Assembly (NCBI GenBank): GCA_029531795.1
Contig: JAPEIS010000005.1
Coordinates: 494,001-558,000, forward strand
Direction: 5' to 3'
Length of the DNA: 64,000 nt
Source: Sclerotinia nivalis
Taxonomy: Eukaryota > Ascomycota > Leotiomycetes > Helotiales > Sclerotiniaceae
Of the stretch, positions 35,160 to 45,059 are shown in pieces. The position numbers were made by a program, and so were the translations under genes. Within the stretch, counting starts at the first letter, position 1. Each line of letters starts with the position of its first letter. The notes beneath the pieces were generated by a model. The model worked only from the letters and a program-made list of their open reading frames with translations. It made no database searches and had not been told where the DNA came from.

Positions 35160-35932
35160 TGTGAAATTTGGCAAACAGGGTATACGAATCGCGCCAGCGA
35201 GTGTCCGTCGACCAAAGGCAAATGTTCGCAGCAGCGATATTGCAGAGAATAGATGTTGGTCTTTCCGCGAAGAGCGTTTTGCGTTGGCGAAAGAAGATAT
35301 ATCAAATGAATCTATTGTCTGAGAAGGCACGAGAGGTGCAGACTGAGCTGCATTGTTGAAGAAAGATATGATGAATTTTTACGCCGCGTGAAGACGTGGC
35401 ACATGAATTTACAAGTTGGTTCTTTTTAACGGAGATTGGAATTAAATGAGACACCGGGGCTGATAAGATCTCCCGGACGCGGCACAGAAGAACAGCGAAG
35501 AAGATTTATTGCTGAAGGGAGTGACTAAGCACGCGACCATTCACATGTGAATTTGGTAGATGGAAAGTAAGAGAATGAAACATAGATAAATTGAATCTAT
35601 TTCAATGAATATGAAATTAAATATTTACAACTATAGAGGAGTTCTCACTTGCCTTTATTTTCTATCAATATGGAAGTTCATTTTAACAAAGGATAAGGTA
35701 GCATTTTGTCATTTTGTCGTTTTAAACTTCAAACCTTCTGACGTAAGAACAGAAAGAAAACTTTGGATGCAGTGCATCCTCAACCAGGGTCCAAGTTCGC
35801 TAAATTTTGTCGGACCCGGAAAAAATGCTCCATGTCGATAAGATAAGAAAATTCCAAATTCCAAGTTTCAACTCACATCGCACAAACTTATGGTGGTAGA
35901 AAAACCAGCTTCATATCAAGGTCATAGAGACC
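35160..35932. promoter_or_regulatory. Divergent upstream region, DGK1 and SPB4
   Basis: The 773 bp separate the two start codons. The left 180 bp are an open continuation of the DGK1 frame without an ATG and may be its leader or a missed 5' exon. The right part is AT-rich promoter DNA with a GATAAG motif at about 35837. Confidence 0.45.
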
Positions 35933-37860
35933 ATGGCGATCGATGGCGAAAAAAAGAAAGACCCAAGAGCTTGGGATGCACTCACACCTTCATTGGCCGA
36001 ATGGATATTGGATGCCATCTCGTCAATGGGGTTTGAAAAAATGACCCCAGTACAAGCATCTACCATTCCCTTGTTTATGGGAAACAAAGATGTTGTTGTA
36101 GAGGTAGGTTTACTTTATCATCCCGTGGACTTCGTACTGACGAGTCTAAGGCCGTCACAGGTAGTGGGAAAACTTTGTCCTTTTTAATACCTGTTGTGGA
36201 AAAGTTGTTGCGATTGGAGGAGCCTATCAAGAAACACCATGTCGGTGCTATAATTGTCTCCCCAACTCGGGAGCTCGCGACTCAAATCCATTCGGTCCTC
36301 ACCTCTTTACTCGCATTTCATGAACCTTCTGCCGAAGCGCTGAAACCATTGGAGGAAGGCGAGAAACGGAAACCTTCGTCAACGTTAAGAGTAGTCCCAC
36401 AACTTCTACTTGGAGGTACAACTACTCCGGCGCAAGACCTCAGCAGATTTCTTAAGAATAGCCCGAATCTCCTAATTTCCACACCTGGCAGATTACTAGA
36501 ACTACTTTCCTCTCCACATGTTCATTGCCCACAGTCCTCGTTCGAGGTTTTGGTATTGGACGAAGCAGATAGGTTATTGGATCTAGGTTTCAAGGATGAT
36601 TTACAGAAGATTCTCAGTCGTCTGCCGAAGCAAAGGCGAACAGGTCTTTTCAGTGCTAGTGTCAGTGAAGCAGTAGGGGAAATAGTAAGGGTTGGTCTGA
36701 GGAACCCAGTGAAAATCGCTGTGAAGGTTAAAGGGGCTGGAGGGGGTGATAAAATGACCCCTGCGAGTCTTCAAATGTCCTACCTATTGACTCCACCAAC
36801 CCACAAGTTTCCTGCTCTGCTATCTTTACTGTCACAGCTTAAACCAACTCCCCAAAAATCTATAATCTATCTTTCGACTTGTGCCGCTGTCGATTACTTC
36901 CAACCTATACTTGAGGTAGTCCTGCCTAAGCAATTTGCTTTAGTTTCATTACATGGCAGGCACCCACCTAACGTAAGGCAAAGGAATTTCTCAAAATATG
37001 TCGCAGCAGTCAGCCCAACAATACTACTCACCACAGATGTAGCCGCAAGAGGTCTTGACATACCACAGGTCGATTTGGTTGTGCAAATAGATCCACCGTC
37101 AGACCCAAAAGTGTTTCTTCACAGGTGCGGAAGAGCGGGTCGAGCCGGGCGAAAGGGGTTGAGTGTCATTTTTCTACAACCAGGACGAGAGGAAGATTAT
37201 ATCCCGTTTCTCGAAATTCGTAAAACCCCAATCACGCCCCTCAAACGGCCTGAAATTAGCACGACTGATGATGCTGCTAAAATTCTCATCTCAAAGATGC
37301 GTAAAGAAGTGCTCGCAGATCGTGCTCTTTATGATAAAGGACAACGTGCCTTCGTCAGTTGGGTTCAGGCATACTCGAAACATCAAGCAAGTAGTATATT
37401 CCGAGTGGCTGACCTTGACTGGACTGATCTAGGCAATGCTTGGGCACTTGTCAGATTACCTAAAATGCCTGAATTGAAAAAGTGGGAAGGTGATAAGACC
37501 TTAGGCATCAAAGTAGATATGTCTGAGTATGCATACAAAGACAAAGTTAGAGAAAAGGCAAGAAGAGTCGCAATGGAGGAAGCGAAGAATGCCGGTCCAT
37601 ATGTACCAACGGAAGAGCAAATAGCAAGGAAGAAGCAAAGGGAGGCTTGGAGTCAGAAGCATGAGAAACAAGATTTGAAAGAGCTCAAGAGGGAAAAGAA
37701 GAAGAGAAAGAGAGAAATCGAAAGACTCGACAAGATGACAGATGAAGAAAAGAAAGTAGAGCAAGAAAAGGAGAGAGAGTTACAGGATTTGATCGAGCAG
37801 GTGAAGAAGAGAAAGATTGAGGATGATGCTGATGAAGAATTTGAAGGTTTTGCTGATTAG
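35933..37860 (+). CDS. SPB4: DEAD-box RNA helicase Spb4 (DDX55), 60S biogenesis
   Basis: Spb4 is a nucleolar ATP-dependent RNA helicase acting on late pre-60S rRNA. The model is join(35933..36103, 36151..37860), 626 aa, with a 47-bp intron just ahead of the Walker A motif (AVTGSGKT, residues 58-65). The Q motif lies in [16 protein letters not shown], motif Ia is PTRELA, the DEAD box is residues 194-197, SAS follows, then [12 protein letters not shown] and the motif [15 protein letters not shown]. After the helicase core comes the Spb4-specific C-terminal extension ([20 protein letters not shown], then [12 protein letters not shown]) and a highly charged Lys/Glu coiled-coil tail. All catalytic motifs are intact. 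Confidence 0.96.
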
Positions 37861-38224
37861 CTGTAAACTCGTTGTATTCTAAATCGCTGTCAAGATATAC
37901 CCTTTCAATGCCTAGCTTTAATATATGGTTGGTATTAAAATTCTGAAAACTCTTGTGGATAACTTCCCTGATGTCCAGGCTCGAACTGCAAATACAATTT
38001 GTTGGTAAAACGGCCAAATTCTGATACCTTCTCACCACATACCTAGTATGTTTGTTTCCGTAGATGACCGGTTCTCCTTCGGGTATCTGATAGTTGTTCT
38101 CATGCAACAGCAAAATTCGCTACATAGACCTTCTTCGACATCTCTTTAACACCAGAAATCATCGTCGCAAGTACGGTCTGTTTGTCTTCTCCGCAATAAA
38201 TATATTCCCATTTCCTGCCTATAT
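37861..38224. other. Convergent spacer, SPB4 and minus-strand gene
   Basis: This is 364 bp between stop codons. A minus-strand frame covering about 38000-38113 reads like protein for about 25 codons, but it has no start or upstream exon that fits; see the rejected list. Confidence 0.5.
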
Positions 38225-38974
38225 TTAGGCCCAGCTACCCTTTGCTTTTAGCCCCATCTTCTGCTCCAATTTCGCCCATGGATTCTCGTTGAAACTTTGA
38301 TCATAATATTCTTCATACCATGTCTCATTAAATGTTCCCCGTCCACTCGGTCTTGAACTTGCCATGCTCCCTGCATCGCTTCTTCCGCTTCTTCCTCCCC
38401 TATTACCCCCAGCACTTCCTTTAAATCCCATATTGCTATATACTGGTTTTTCCGGAAGACCATACGGCAGTCCCGACGCCGGTTGTGAAATATTTGTACT
38501 AGCAGGCTCAGACACAGCAGCTAAAATCGCATCAATTTGTTCTTGTGCCTTCCGTCTTTCCTCCACTATTGCCGGGTCCTCTGATACCCCATCCTGACCC
38601 AATGCATGTTCACCCCCTTCAATTCCATCAAATATCGGAGGCGGCGCACTCGTATCCAGATATCTCGGCCCCTCGTCTTCTCCAGTTCCATCTCCACCCT
38701 CGTCATCACCCAAATCAATCTCCTCCTCATTCCTCTTCTCCACAGTTTTTGCCCCCATAACCCTCATTTTACCTAATGGAATCTGATTCCCACCACTCCC
38801 CTGTCCCTTCGTTCCTCCCCGATCAATCTTTTCCAACTCTACGCCTTCGACAAATGCATCAGTCGCAGTATTGAATTTGCGTTTCTTAGAAAGCGCATTT
38901 TGATTTCCGAAACCAGAGAAACCCATCATAGCTGCCATTGCGGCGGAATCATCTTCGACTTCGATATCATCCAT
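38225..38974 (-). CDS. Acidic, Gly-rich protein of unknown function, 249 aa
   Basis: This is a single-exon frame with an ATG at 38974. I do not recognise a named family. The N-terminus MDDIEVEDDSAAMAAMMGFSGFG leads to a KKRKF basic spot that could be a nuclear signal. The middle is acidic and disordered, a short helix RRKAQEQIDAILAAV lies at about residues 136-150, then a Gly/Arg/Ser run (GNRGGRSGRSD). The C-terminus is aromatic and acidic, FNETWYEEYYDQSFNENPWAKLEQKMGL, and looks like a conserved binding motif. The composition suggests a nuclear or RNA-related protein, but this is inference only. It faces the 39674 gene across 699 bp. Confidence 0.65.
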   Translation of the reverse strand: MDDIEVEDDSAAMAAMMGFSGFGNQNALSKKRKFNTATDAFVEGVELEKIDRGGTKGQGSGGNQIPLGKMRVMGAKTVEKRNEEEIDLGDDEGGDGTGEDEGPRYLDTSAPPPIFDGIEGGEHALGQDGVSEDPAIVEERRKAQEQIDAILAAVSEPASTNISQPASGLPYGLPEKPVYSNMGFKGSAGGNRGGRSGRSDAGSMASSRPSGRGTFNETWYEEYYDQSFNENPWAKLEQKMGLKAKGSWA

Positions 38975-39673
38975 GATTTAAATCGTAATTCCTAATTGTT
39001 ATTGTTGTCGAAGAGTCGAGTTGTGATTAGAAAGATCTTGGATCGGTAGCCTCGCAACTCTCAACTTCTCAAAAGTTTTGTTGCACGTCTGAGGGCAAAA
39101 CGAAATACGGGGCTTTTGGGAAAAGTATGAATTTTATTGTAGATTTGGGAAGAGAAAGGTTGCACGATCTCGAAAAAAATTGTCCCGGGGATTTTGAAAG
39201 AGAAATTGAGGAGCGATGGCGAGGGGCGCTTTGGTGGTTTTTTGTTTACAATGGCGAGGCTAGAGGCGGAGCCTTGCAGTTCGAGGTCTGATTGGGATCC
39301 ACATGAGCTCCAATTCACTTGATAAGCCCCCCAAGGTTCACAATTTCTTTTTCCTATTCGCTTTTGCTTCTTTGAAGAAGAAATTCACTCTGCACCAAAC
39401 ATGGAATATACAAAACCTGGTGTTATTTCCTAAGGATATATACCCAGTAACTAAATCCAGTCAATGGGTAAAATGTAGAGGTTGGAAAGGTACAATGAGC
39501 GAGGTTTTATCAAAATATAACACTCCTGCCGCTTTGTTTCAACTGATCGTCATGCCTTAGCAACATTGCGCTTCATAAACAGGAACGCTATTTCGTATGT
39601 CAAAGCACTGAAATCATAAATATATAGTATTTCGAATATTGTAGGAATTTCTACATCAAAATCCGTCGCAGCT
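38975..39673. other. Divergent upstream region
   Basis: This is 699 bp between outward-facing start codons. Frames inside are broken and show no coding character. Confidence 0.45.
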
Positions 39674-40267
39674 ATGGTCGACAAATCCAAAATAATCATC
39701 CGGTCTCCCCTCAAATACAACCATCCTTCACCTACCTTTACCACCCCGCCTCTCGAATGGCTCCAGCACACTTGGTCTGTCACGCATTCCACGCTTCCCA
39801 TGTGGAAAAAGGCGAAAAATGTACGCATAACCTATAAAATCATACCATCCACCTCTCCTCATGCAGCGCCGCTTCTCGACGACGAAGTAACCTCCACGCC
39901 TACATCTAAAACCTGGTTGCCGCAACCAAAAAGTATACAGGGCATTGATACGCCAGATGGAGATGGAGCTTGGAATTGGAGAGGGAAGGGCTGGTTGAAG
40001 ATTGCGAGTAGTCATTGGGAGGTATTGGGATGGGGAGAGAGGGAGATTGCGGAGGGGTTGGGGATGGGTGAAAAGGAGAGGTGGGTTGTTACTTGGTTTG
40101 CGCCGAGTTTGTTTACACCGCAGGGGCTGGATATCTATAGTAGCAGGAGGGAGGGATTGTCAGAGGGGACGTACAAGGAGGTCAAGCAGGCGTTAGAGGA
40201 GATGGAAGCGGCTGATCTGGGAGAACTGGTCAAGAAGGATATGTTTGAGGTTAAGATTGAGTATTAA
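39674..40267 (+). CDS. Fungal protein of unknown function, 197 aa
   Basis: This is a single-exon frame beginning with ATG at 39674. I do not recognise the family with certainty. It looks like a soluble all-beta or mixed domain: KIIIRSPLKYNHP, LEWLQHTWSVTHSTLPMWKKAKNVRITYK, then a Trp-rich block WNWRGKGWLKIASSHWEVLGWG, then ERWVVTWFAPSLFTPQGLDIYS and an acidic helix at the end. The alternating hydrophobic strands and Trp residues resemble lipocalin-like calycin folds, which is a guess. There is no signal peptide. Base composition changes sharply inside the gene, C-rich in the first half and G-rich in the second. Its stop is only 43 bp from the stop of the convergent gene. Confidence 0.7.
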   Translation: MVDKSKIIIRSPLKYNHPSPTFTTPPLEWLQHTWSVTHSTLPMWKKAKNVRITYKIIPSTSPHAAPLLDDEVTSTPTSKTWLPQPKSIQGIDTPDGDGAWNWRGKGWLKIASSHWEVLGWGEREIAEGLGMGEKERWVVTWFAPSLFTPQGLDIYSSRREGLSEGTYKEVKQALEEMEAADLGELVKKDMFEVKIEY

Positions 40268-40310
40268 GGGTATAATTAGGCTGCAAATTGAATACTAAAC
40301 AATAAATTTA

Positions 40311-41383
40311 CTAATCTCTATTGTGATGATGACGATGATGATGTTTGTGTCGATGTCGATCGCTCTCATCTTTTTCTAACCTCTGACGATGTCGATGCCT
40401 ACGTTCTCGCTCTCGTTCATGGTCCGCATCAGTCCTATGATAGGAGCTTCGTGACCTCTTTTCGGGCCTGTCCAAACTAAATCCATCCAAATCATCGTCC
40501 TTACCGTCATCATCTTGTCTCCGTTTCCTTTTATTTCTTCGCTCCTCTGCCTCCAGTTCCCTTACCTCTCTCTCTTTCTCCTTCATCCACTGTTCCCTTT
40601 CCTTTTTTACTTGTCGTACTTGAGCAGCACCCTGTCTCATGGCAACCAATGGATCGTTTGAAACAATCCTCGCCGCATCTCTTTCTTTTCGTCTTGGATC
40701 CTCATTTCCCCATGCATCCTTACCTGGGTTATATTCATCGATGGCTTTCATCTGTGTCCTTGCCTTAGAATACCACGGATTGTCGAGACCTTGTTTCAAA
40801 CCCGCCGCGTTCGAGAATCGCATTGTATATTGATCCTCATATTCTTTCTTTTTCTTCTCCTTTTCCTTCTCTGCCTCTGCATTCTTCTCGACTCGAGGCT
40901 TATGTGAACGTTCTTGGGGGAATAAATCAATATTTCCGGCATGATCAACTAATGGCCCATCTGTAGATTTTCGTAAAACAAGTTGACGTTCATCTTTCGA
41001 AGACTGTGTACCTTGAGCTGCAACGCGCATCTCGAAATCAGTGTCGTTTTCCCCATTTCTCTTCCTAGGCCTCCTCTTGCGTTCCTCGCGAGAACCATGA
41101 GAGCGTCTCTCTCGCGGGCCTTCTTCTTCGTTTAGTTTATCCTCTATAGGTAAGGGTGTAGGTATCTCCCCTCGTAAGATTTGCATTCGACGCTCTGCAT
41201 CTAACTCTTGCATCTGTTGCTCCTCCGCCTCCTCTTTGGCTTTCGCAACAGCTTCATCGCGCCTGACTTTCTCGATGTTATCTTTATTATAGACATTCCA
41301 GGACTTTTTACCCAACAAATGACTAGTGACAATCAGTAATCCGATTTTGAATAATCATTCAATCTCGAAACTCACAGAGGCAT
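40311..41383 (-). CDS. CIR_N / LENG1-like nuclear protein, 339 aa
   Basis: The family (CBF1-interacting co-repressor N-terminal domain; leukocyte receptor cluster member 1) is linked to the spliceosome in other eukaryotes. The model is complement(40311..41322, 41376..41383): the first exon codes for only eight bases (ATG CCT CT), and a 52-bp intron brings in T-CAT-TTG-TTG, giving MPLHLLGKKSWNVYNKDNIEKVRRDEA, the CIR_N signature. After a helical charged stretch come HAGNIDLFPQE, DNPWYSKARTQMKA and NDPLVAMRQGAAQVRQVKKER, all in the order seen in LENG1. The C-terminus is Arg/Glu/Asp- and His-rich (HRHKHHHRHHH), typical for nuclear-speckle proteins. It is divergent from SEC18 by 529 bp. Confidence 0.85.
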
Positions 41384-41912
41384 AATTGGTAAATGAAGTT
41401 GTTGATCCCCGCTTTGGACAAAGAAGTCTAGGTCAAGGCTGAGAGGTTGTGATAAGGATTCCGGGGTTGGAGATGACAAGGCCAATCCAATCATTAGTTG
41501 CGCTCGGTCGCCACTTGCGGATGTCAAACCTGCAAGAGACAGCAGTCGCAACATAAAAGGCACAGTCCACTTTGGAAACTTCATATCTACATATTTCACT
41601 CGAAAATTCAAGGGAATAGAGAGGAATCACTGATCTTTATTAACTTTTAAAATCAAATCTGTTCACTTTGAACTTTGAGTCATTGTTAAAAAGGACAGTT
41701 TGATTTCTATATCGTAAGGCTGGTGCCTCGCGAAATCCCCTAAAGATCAATCACTCCGCAGCAGGCTACGGCTACCAACACTAATTTGCCTCGTGTACAT
41801 AAGAATTTAAAACGAGCTTCATCTCCACAACTTCTTTCTTCTTTCAATCTTACAAAGACTTTCATATTCTCGAGTCCTCACCCTTTTAACACAAGAATTT
41901 CCAACAAAGACG
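41384..41912. promoter_or_regulatory. Divergent upstream region, LENG1-like gene and SEC18
   Basis: This is 529 bp between outward-facing start codons. The right 90 bases are pyrimidine-rich and end in a leader just before the SEC18 ATG. A minus-strand frame at 41387-41611 reads into the first codons of the LENG1-like gene but is not needed to explain it. Confidence 0.5.
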
Positions 41913-44505
41913 ATGAATCTCCGTAATAACCTCTTTGGCCAAGGGTCAAGAGCTTCAAGAGGGGAGCAACAGCCAGCAGGTTATGGTAGAGCTCCAGCAC
42001 TTCCTCCTCGGGAAGACACTGCTATGGGTGGCTACGATGATCCAAGAAATGGCTATGGTGGACGTGCAGAGAAGTCCCCTATGACCTCACCAAGACAAGC
42101 TATGCCAATGAGACAAGCTGCTGGTGGCAGAGGTCCAATATCTCCCAGGAGAGCACAACTAAATATCGCCAAAATCGATGATAAAACAAGGGCAAATATA
42201 TACATTTTTGGCAATTTGTGAGTATTTTGGTTCACATGTAATGCAGTGCTTGTGCTGACAATGTTACAAGGTCCGCAGTATCTCCTATGGACTTTCCACC
42301 TAACCCGGACGGATCGGATATATACCTTATATTGAATGGCATGAATGTGGTTACTGCAAGGCCCTTGGATGGCTTCCCTCCAGGATGCATTAGTTTGTCG
42401 GATCCACAACGAACATGGTGTAATGTTGGAATGTTGGATCAAATAACCGCAGAAACATACGATCCTTTCCATCAAGGGCCTCAAGCATATCTTGGTGCTC
42501 TTGACGTTGAGGTTGGATTTGCCTCGGCGAAGAGGCTCACAGATATGCCTTATGACCAAGATGAACTGGCCAGCGTGTTCATCAAGTGGTTCGAGAACCA
42601 AGTCTTTGCTCCTGGTCAAAGGCTGTTGATGGATCACAAAAACGTCCCTTTGTCATTTCTTGTAAAAACAGTCCAGTTATCTGACTTGAGTATGGAAAAA
42701 AACGCTGCGCCCTCTCCAACTGTCAGTGTTCCACAGGCTCGGGGTATTTTAGTAAGGACGACACCCATCACATTCTACAAAGATTCAAAATCGCCCATTA
42801 AGTTAAAGGGATCGAGTAAGCGGCCGGCCGCTAATTCTATCATTGCGCCGGACTTTAAATTCGAAAATATGGGTATTGGAGGTCTAGATACAGAGTTCAG
42901 TGCTATTTTCCGAAGAGCTTTCGCCTCTCGTATCTTCCCACCTGGCTTAATTGAGAAATTGGGCATTCAGCACGTGAAGGGTATTCTTTTATTCGGTCCT
43001 CCGGGTACTGGAAAGACGCTTATTGCCCGTCAAATTGGAAAGATGTTAAATTCAAGAGAGCCCAAGGTCATAAACGGTCCCGAAGTACTTAATAAATACG
43101 TTGGTCAATCTGAAGAAAATATCCGAAAGCTCTTCGCCGATGCCGAAAAGGAGTACAAGGAAAAGGGAGACGAGAGTGGTCTTCATATCATCATTTTCGA
43201 TGAATTGGATGCTGTATGCAAACAAAGAGGTAGTGGAGCGGGTGGTGGGACTGGTGTTGGAGACAGTGTCGTCAATCAACTGTTGTCTAAACTCGATGGT
43301 GTTGACCAGCTCAACAATATTCTTCTTATTGGAATGACCAATCGTATGGATATGATTGATGACGCTCTTCTTAGACCAGGACGTCTGGAAGTTCACATGG
43401 AAATTTCTTTGCCAGATGAAGCCGGCAGAGCACAAATCCTTAAGATTCATACTTCCAAGATGTTAAAGAATGATGTTATGGACTCAGATGTGGACGTTGC
43501 TGAACTGGCTCATCTAACCAAGAATTTCTCGGGAGCTGAAATTGGTGGTCTCGTCAAATCAGCCTCATCGTTTGCTTTCAACAGACATGTCAAAGTTGGC
43601 ACCGTTGCAGGAGTGAGCGACGACATCGAAAACATGAAGGTTAACCGCGGCGATTTCATGCATGCCCTCGAGGAAGTTAAACCCGCATTTGGTGTGTCCG
43701 AGGAAGAACTTGAAGGTGCCATGTCAGCAGGTATATTGCCTTTTAGCAGGCACATTGAGACCATTCTCAAAGATGGCCGTCTGTTCATAGATCTGGTAAG
43801 ACAGTCACAAACAACGTCTCTTTTCTCGGTTCTTCTTCATGGACCCCCTGGTTCTGGTAAAACTGCCCTTGCAGCAGCTATTGCCAAAAGCTCGGAATTT
43901 CCATTCATCAAGCTTGTTTCCGCCGAGAACATGGTTGGTTTCGGTGATGGCCAAAAAATTCAATATCTCAACAAAGTCTTTATGGATGCATACAAATCTC
44001 CTCAAAATATTGTTGTTATAGACAATATTGAGCGTATTATAGAATGGGTTCCTATCGGTCCTAGATTTTCAAACGCGGTTCTACAAGCCCTTATGGTTCT
44101 TCTCACTAAACAACCACCAAATGTAAGTACTCTACATTCTTCCGCTATACCATGATACTAACACATTTTTAGCAACGTCGCCTCTTAATCATAGGCACTA
44201 CATCCCAACGTAGTGTCCTCAAACAACTCGATCTCCAACCCATCTTCAACCGTGAACTCGCAGTCCCTAACGTCAATACTTTTAGCGAGTTGGCGACTAT
44301 ACTGCGAGAAGTCCAGGCGTTTGATAACGAGGGCGATTTGCAGGAGTCGTTGAATCAGCTGAAACAATATACGGAGAGTGACAGTATTGGTGTGGGTATC
44401 AAAAAGGTGCTTTTGGCGGTTGGGGAAGCGAAACAGGAGAGGGGTGGTGTGCCAGCTAGGTTTGCGGATATTATGGAACAGTTGATTGCTAGTGGGAGGG
44501 ATTAG
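41913..44505 (+). CDS. SEC18: Vesicular-fusion ATPase Sec18 / NSF
   Basis: Sec18 is the AAA+ ATPase that pulls apart SNARE complexes with Sec17 after membrane fusion. The model is join(41913..42217, 42271..44122, 44173..44505), 829 aa, with introns of 53 and 50 bp. The N-terminal 85 residues are Gly/Pro/Arg-rich. The N-domain starts near KTRANIYIFGNLSAVSP. D1 has Walker A GPPGTGKT (about residue 343) and Walker B IIIFDELDAV, then NRMDMIDDALLRPGRLEVHMEI. D2 has Walker A GPPGSGKT (about residue 625) and the degenerate Walker B NIVVIDNIERII that is typical of NSF D2. All ATPase motifs are intact and the length is within the family range. Confidence 0.97.
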
Positions 44506-45059
44506 ATGAATTGGGGGCGCGTAGAATGTTGATTTGGCATTGGATATGGGCATGATAGATAGAGTTATTTTATGATAGATGATGAGATGAAGCGGAGGAA
44601 TTATATAGATTAGATCACAGAGATTCCAATTAAAACATTTACGTAATATCCGTACCTGATAAGCCATTTCCATGATGTACATATCATATGCAGAACATAC
44701 ACATCACAATGCTTCAATCCTCATTCAATCAATACCCCCTTTTCCCTTCTTTATTTGTGTATCAAAAACTGCGGGACAAAAAGTTAGAACAGAGCGCGAT
44801 AATTTGATCTGATCTAATATGATCTGATCTGATCTGTCTGGTCTGGTTTGATAGAGATAAGTAAAAATTATATATTCTGGAACTGTGAAATTGACAAATG
44901 AGTGAGGGAGTTGTTCAATCAAATATAATATCACTTTAGTAGTATATTGAATTTCTTCCAAAAACGATGCGAATGAGGGATTTGATTGTTTCGAAACTTT
45001 GTATGTCTAAATAAACATCTTGATGACTTTTGATGGAAAATCTAACCATCATACTTTAT
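44506..45059. other. Convergent spacer, SEC18 and DEG1
   Basis: This is 554 bp with a short GATCT-type tandem stretch at about 44807-44840. No gene is seen. Confidence 0.5.

Noticed and set aside
37974..37990. B-box-like sequence on the minus strand (AGTTCGAGCC)
   Set aside because: No A-box at the right distance and no cloverleaf can be drawn.
37685..38113. 142-codon minus-strand frame downstream of SPB4, with a protein-like stretch (NNYQIPEGEPVIYGNKHTRYV) and possible splice sites
   Set aside because: It has no ATG, no upstream exon that fits its phase before the neighbouring gene's stop, and the rest of the frame is antisense to SPB4. It could be a missed small gene, but I cannot build one.
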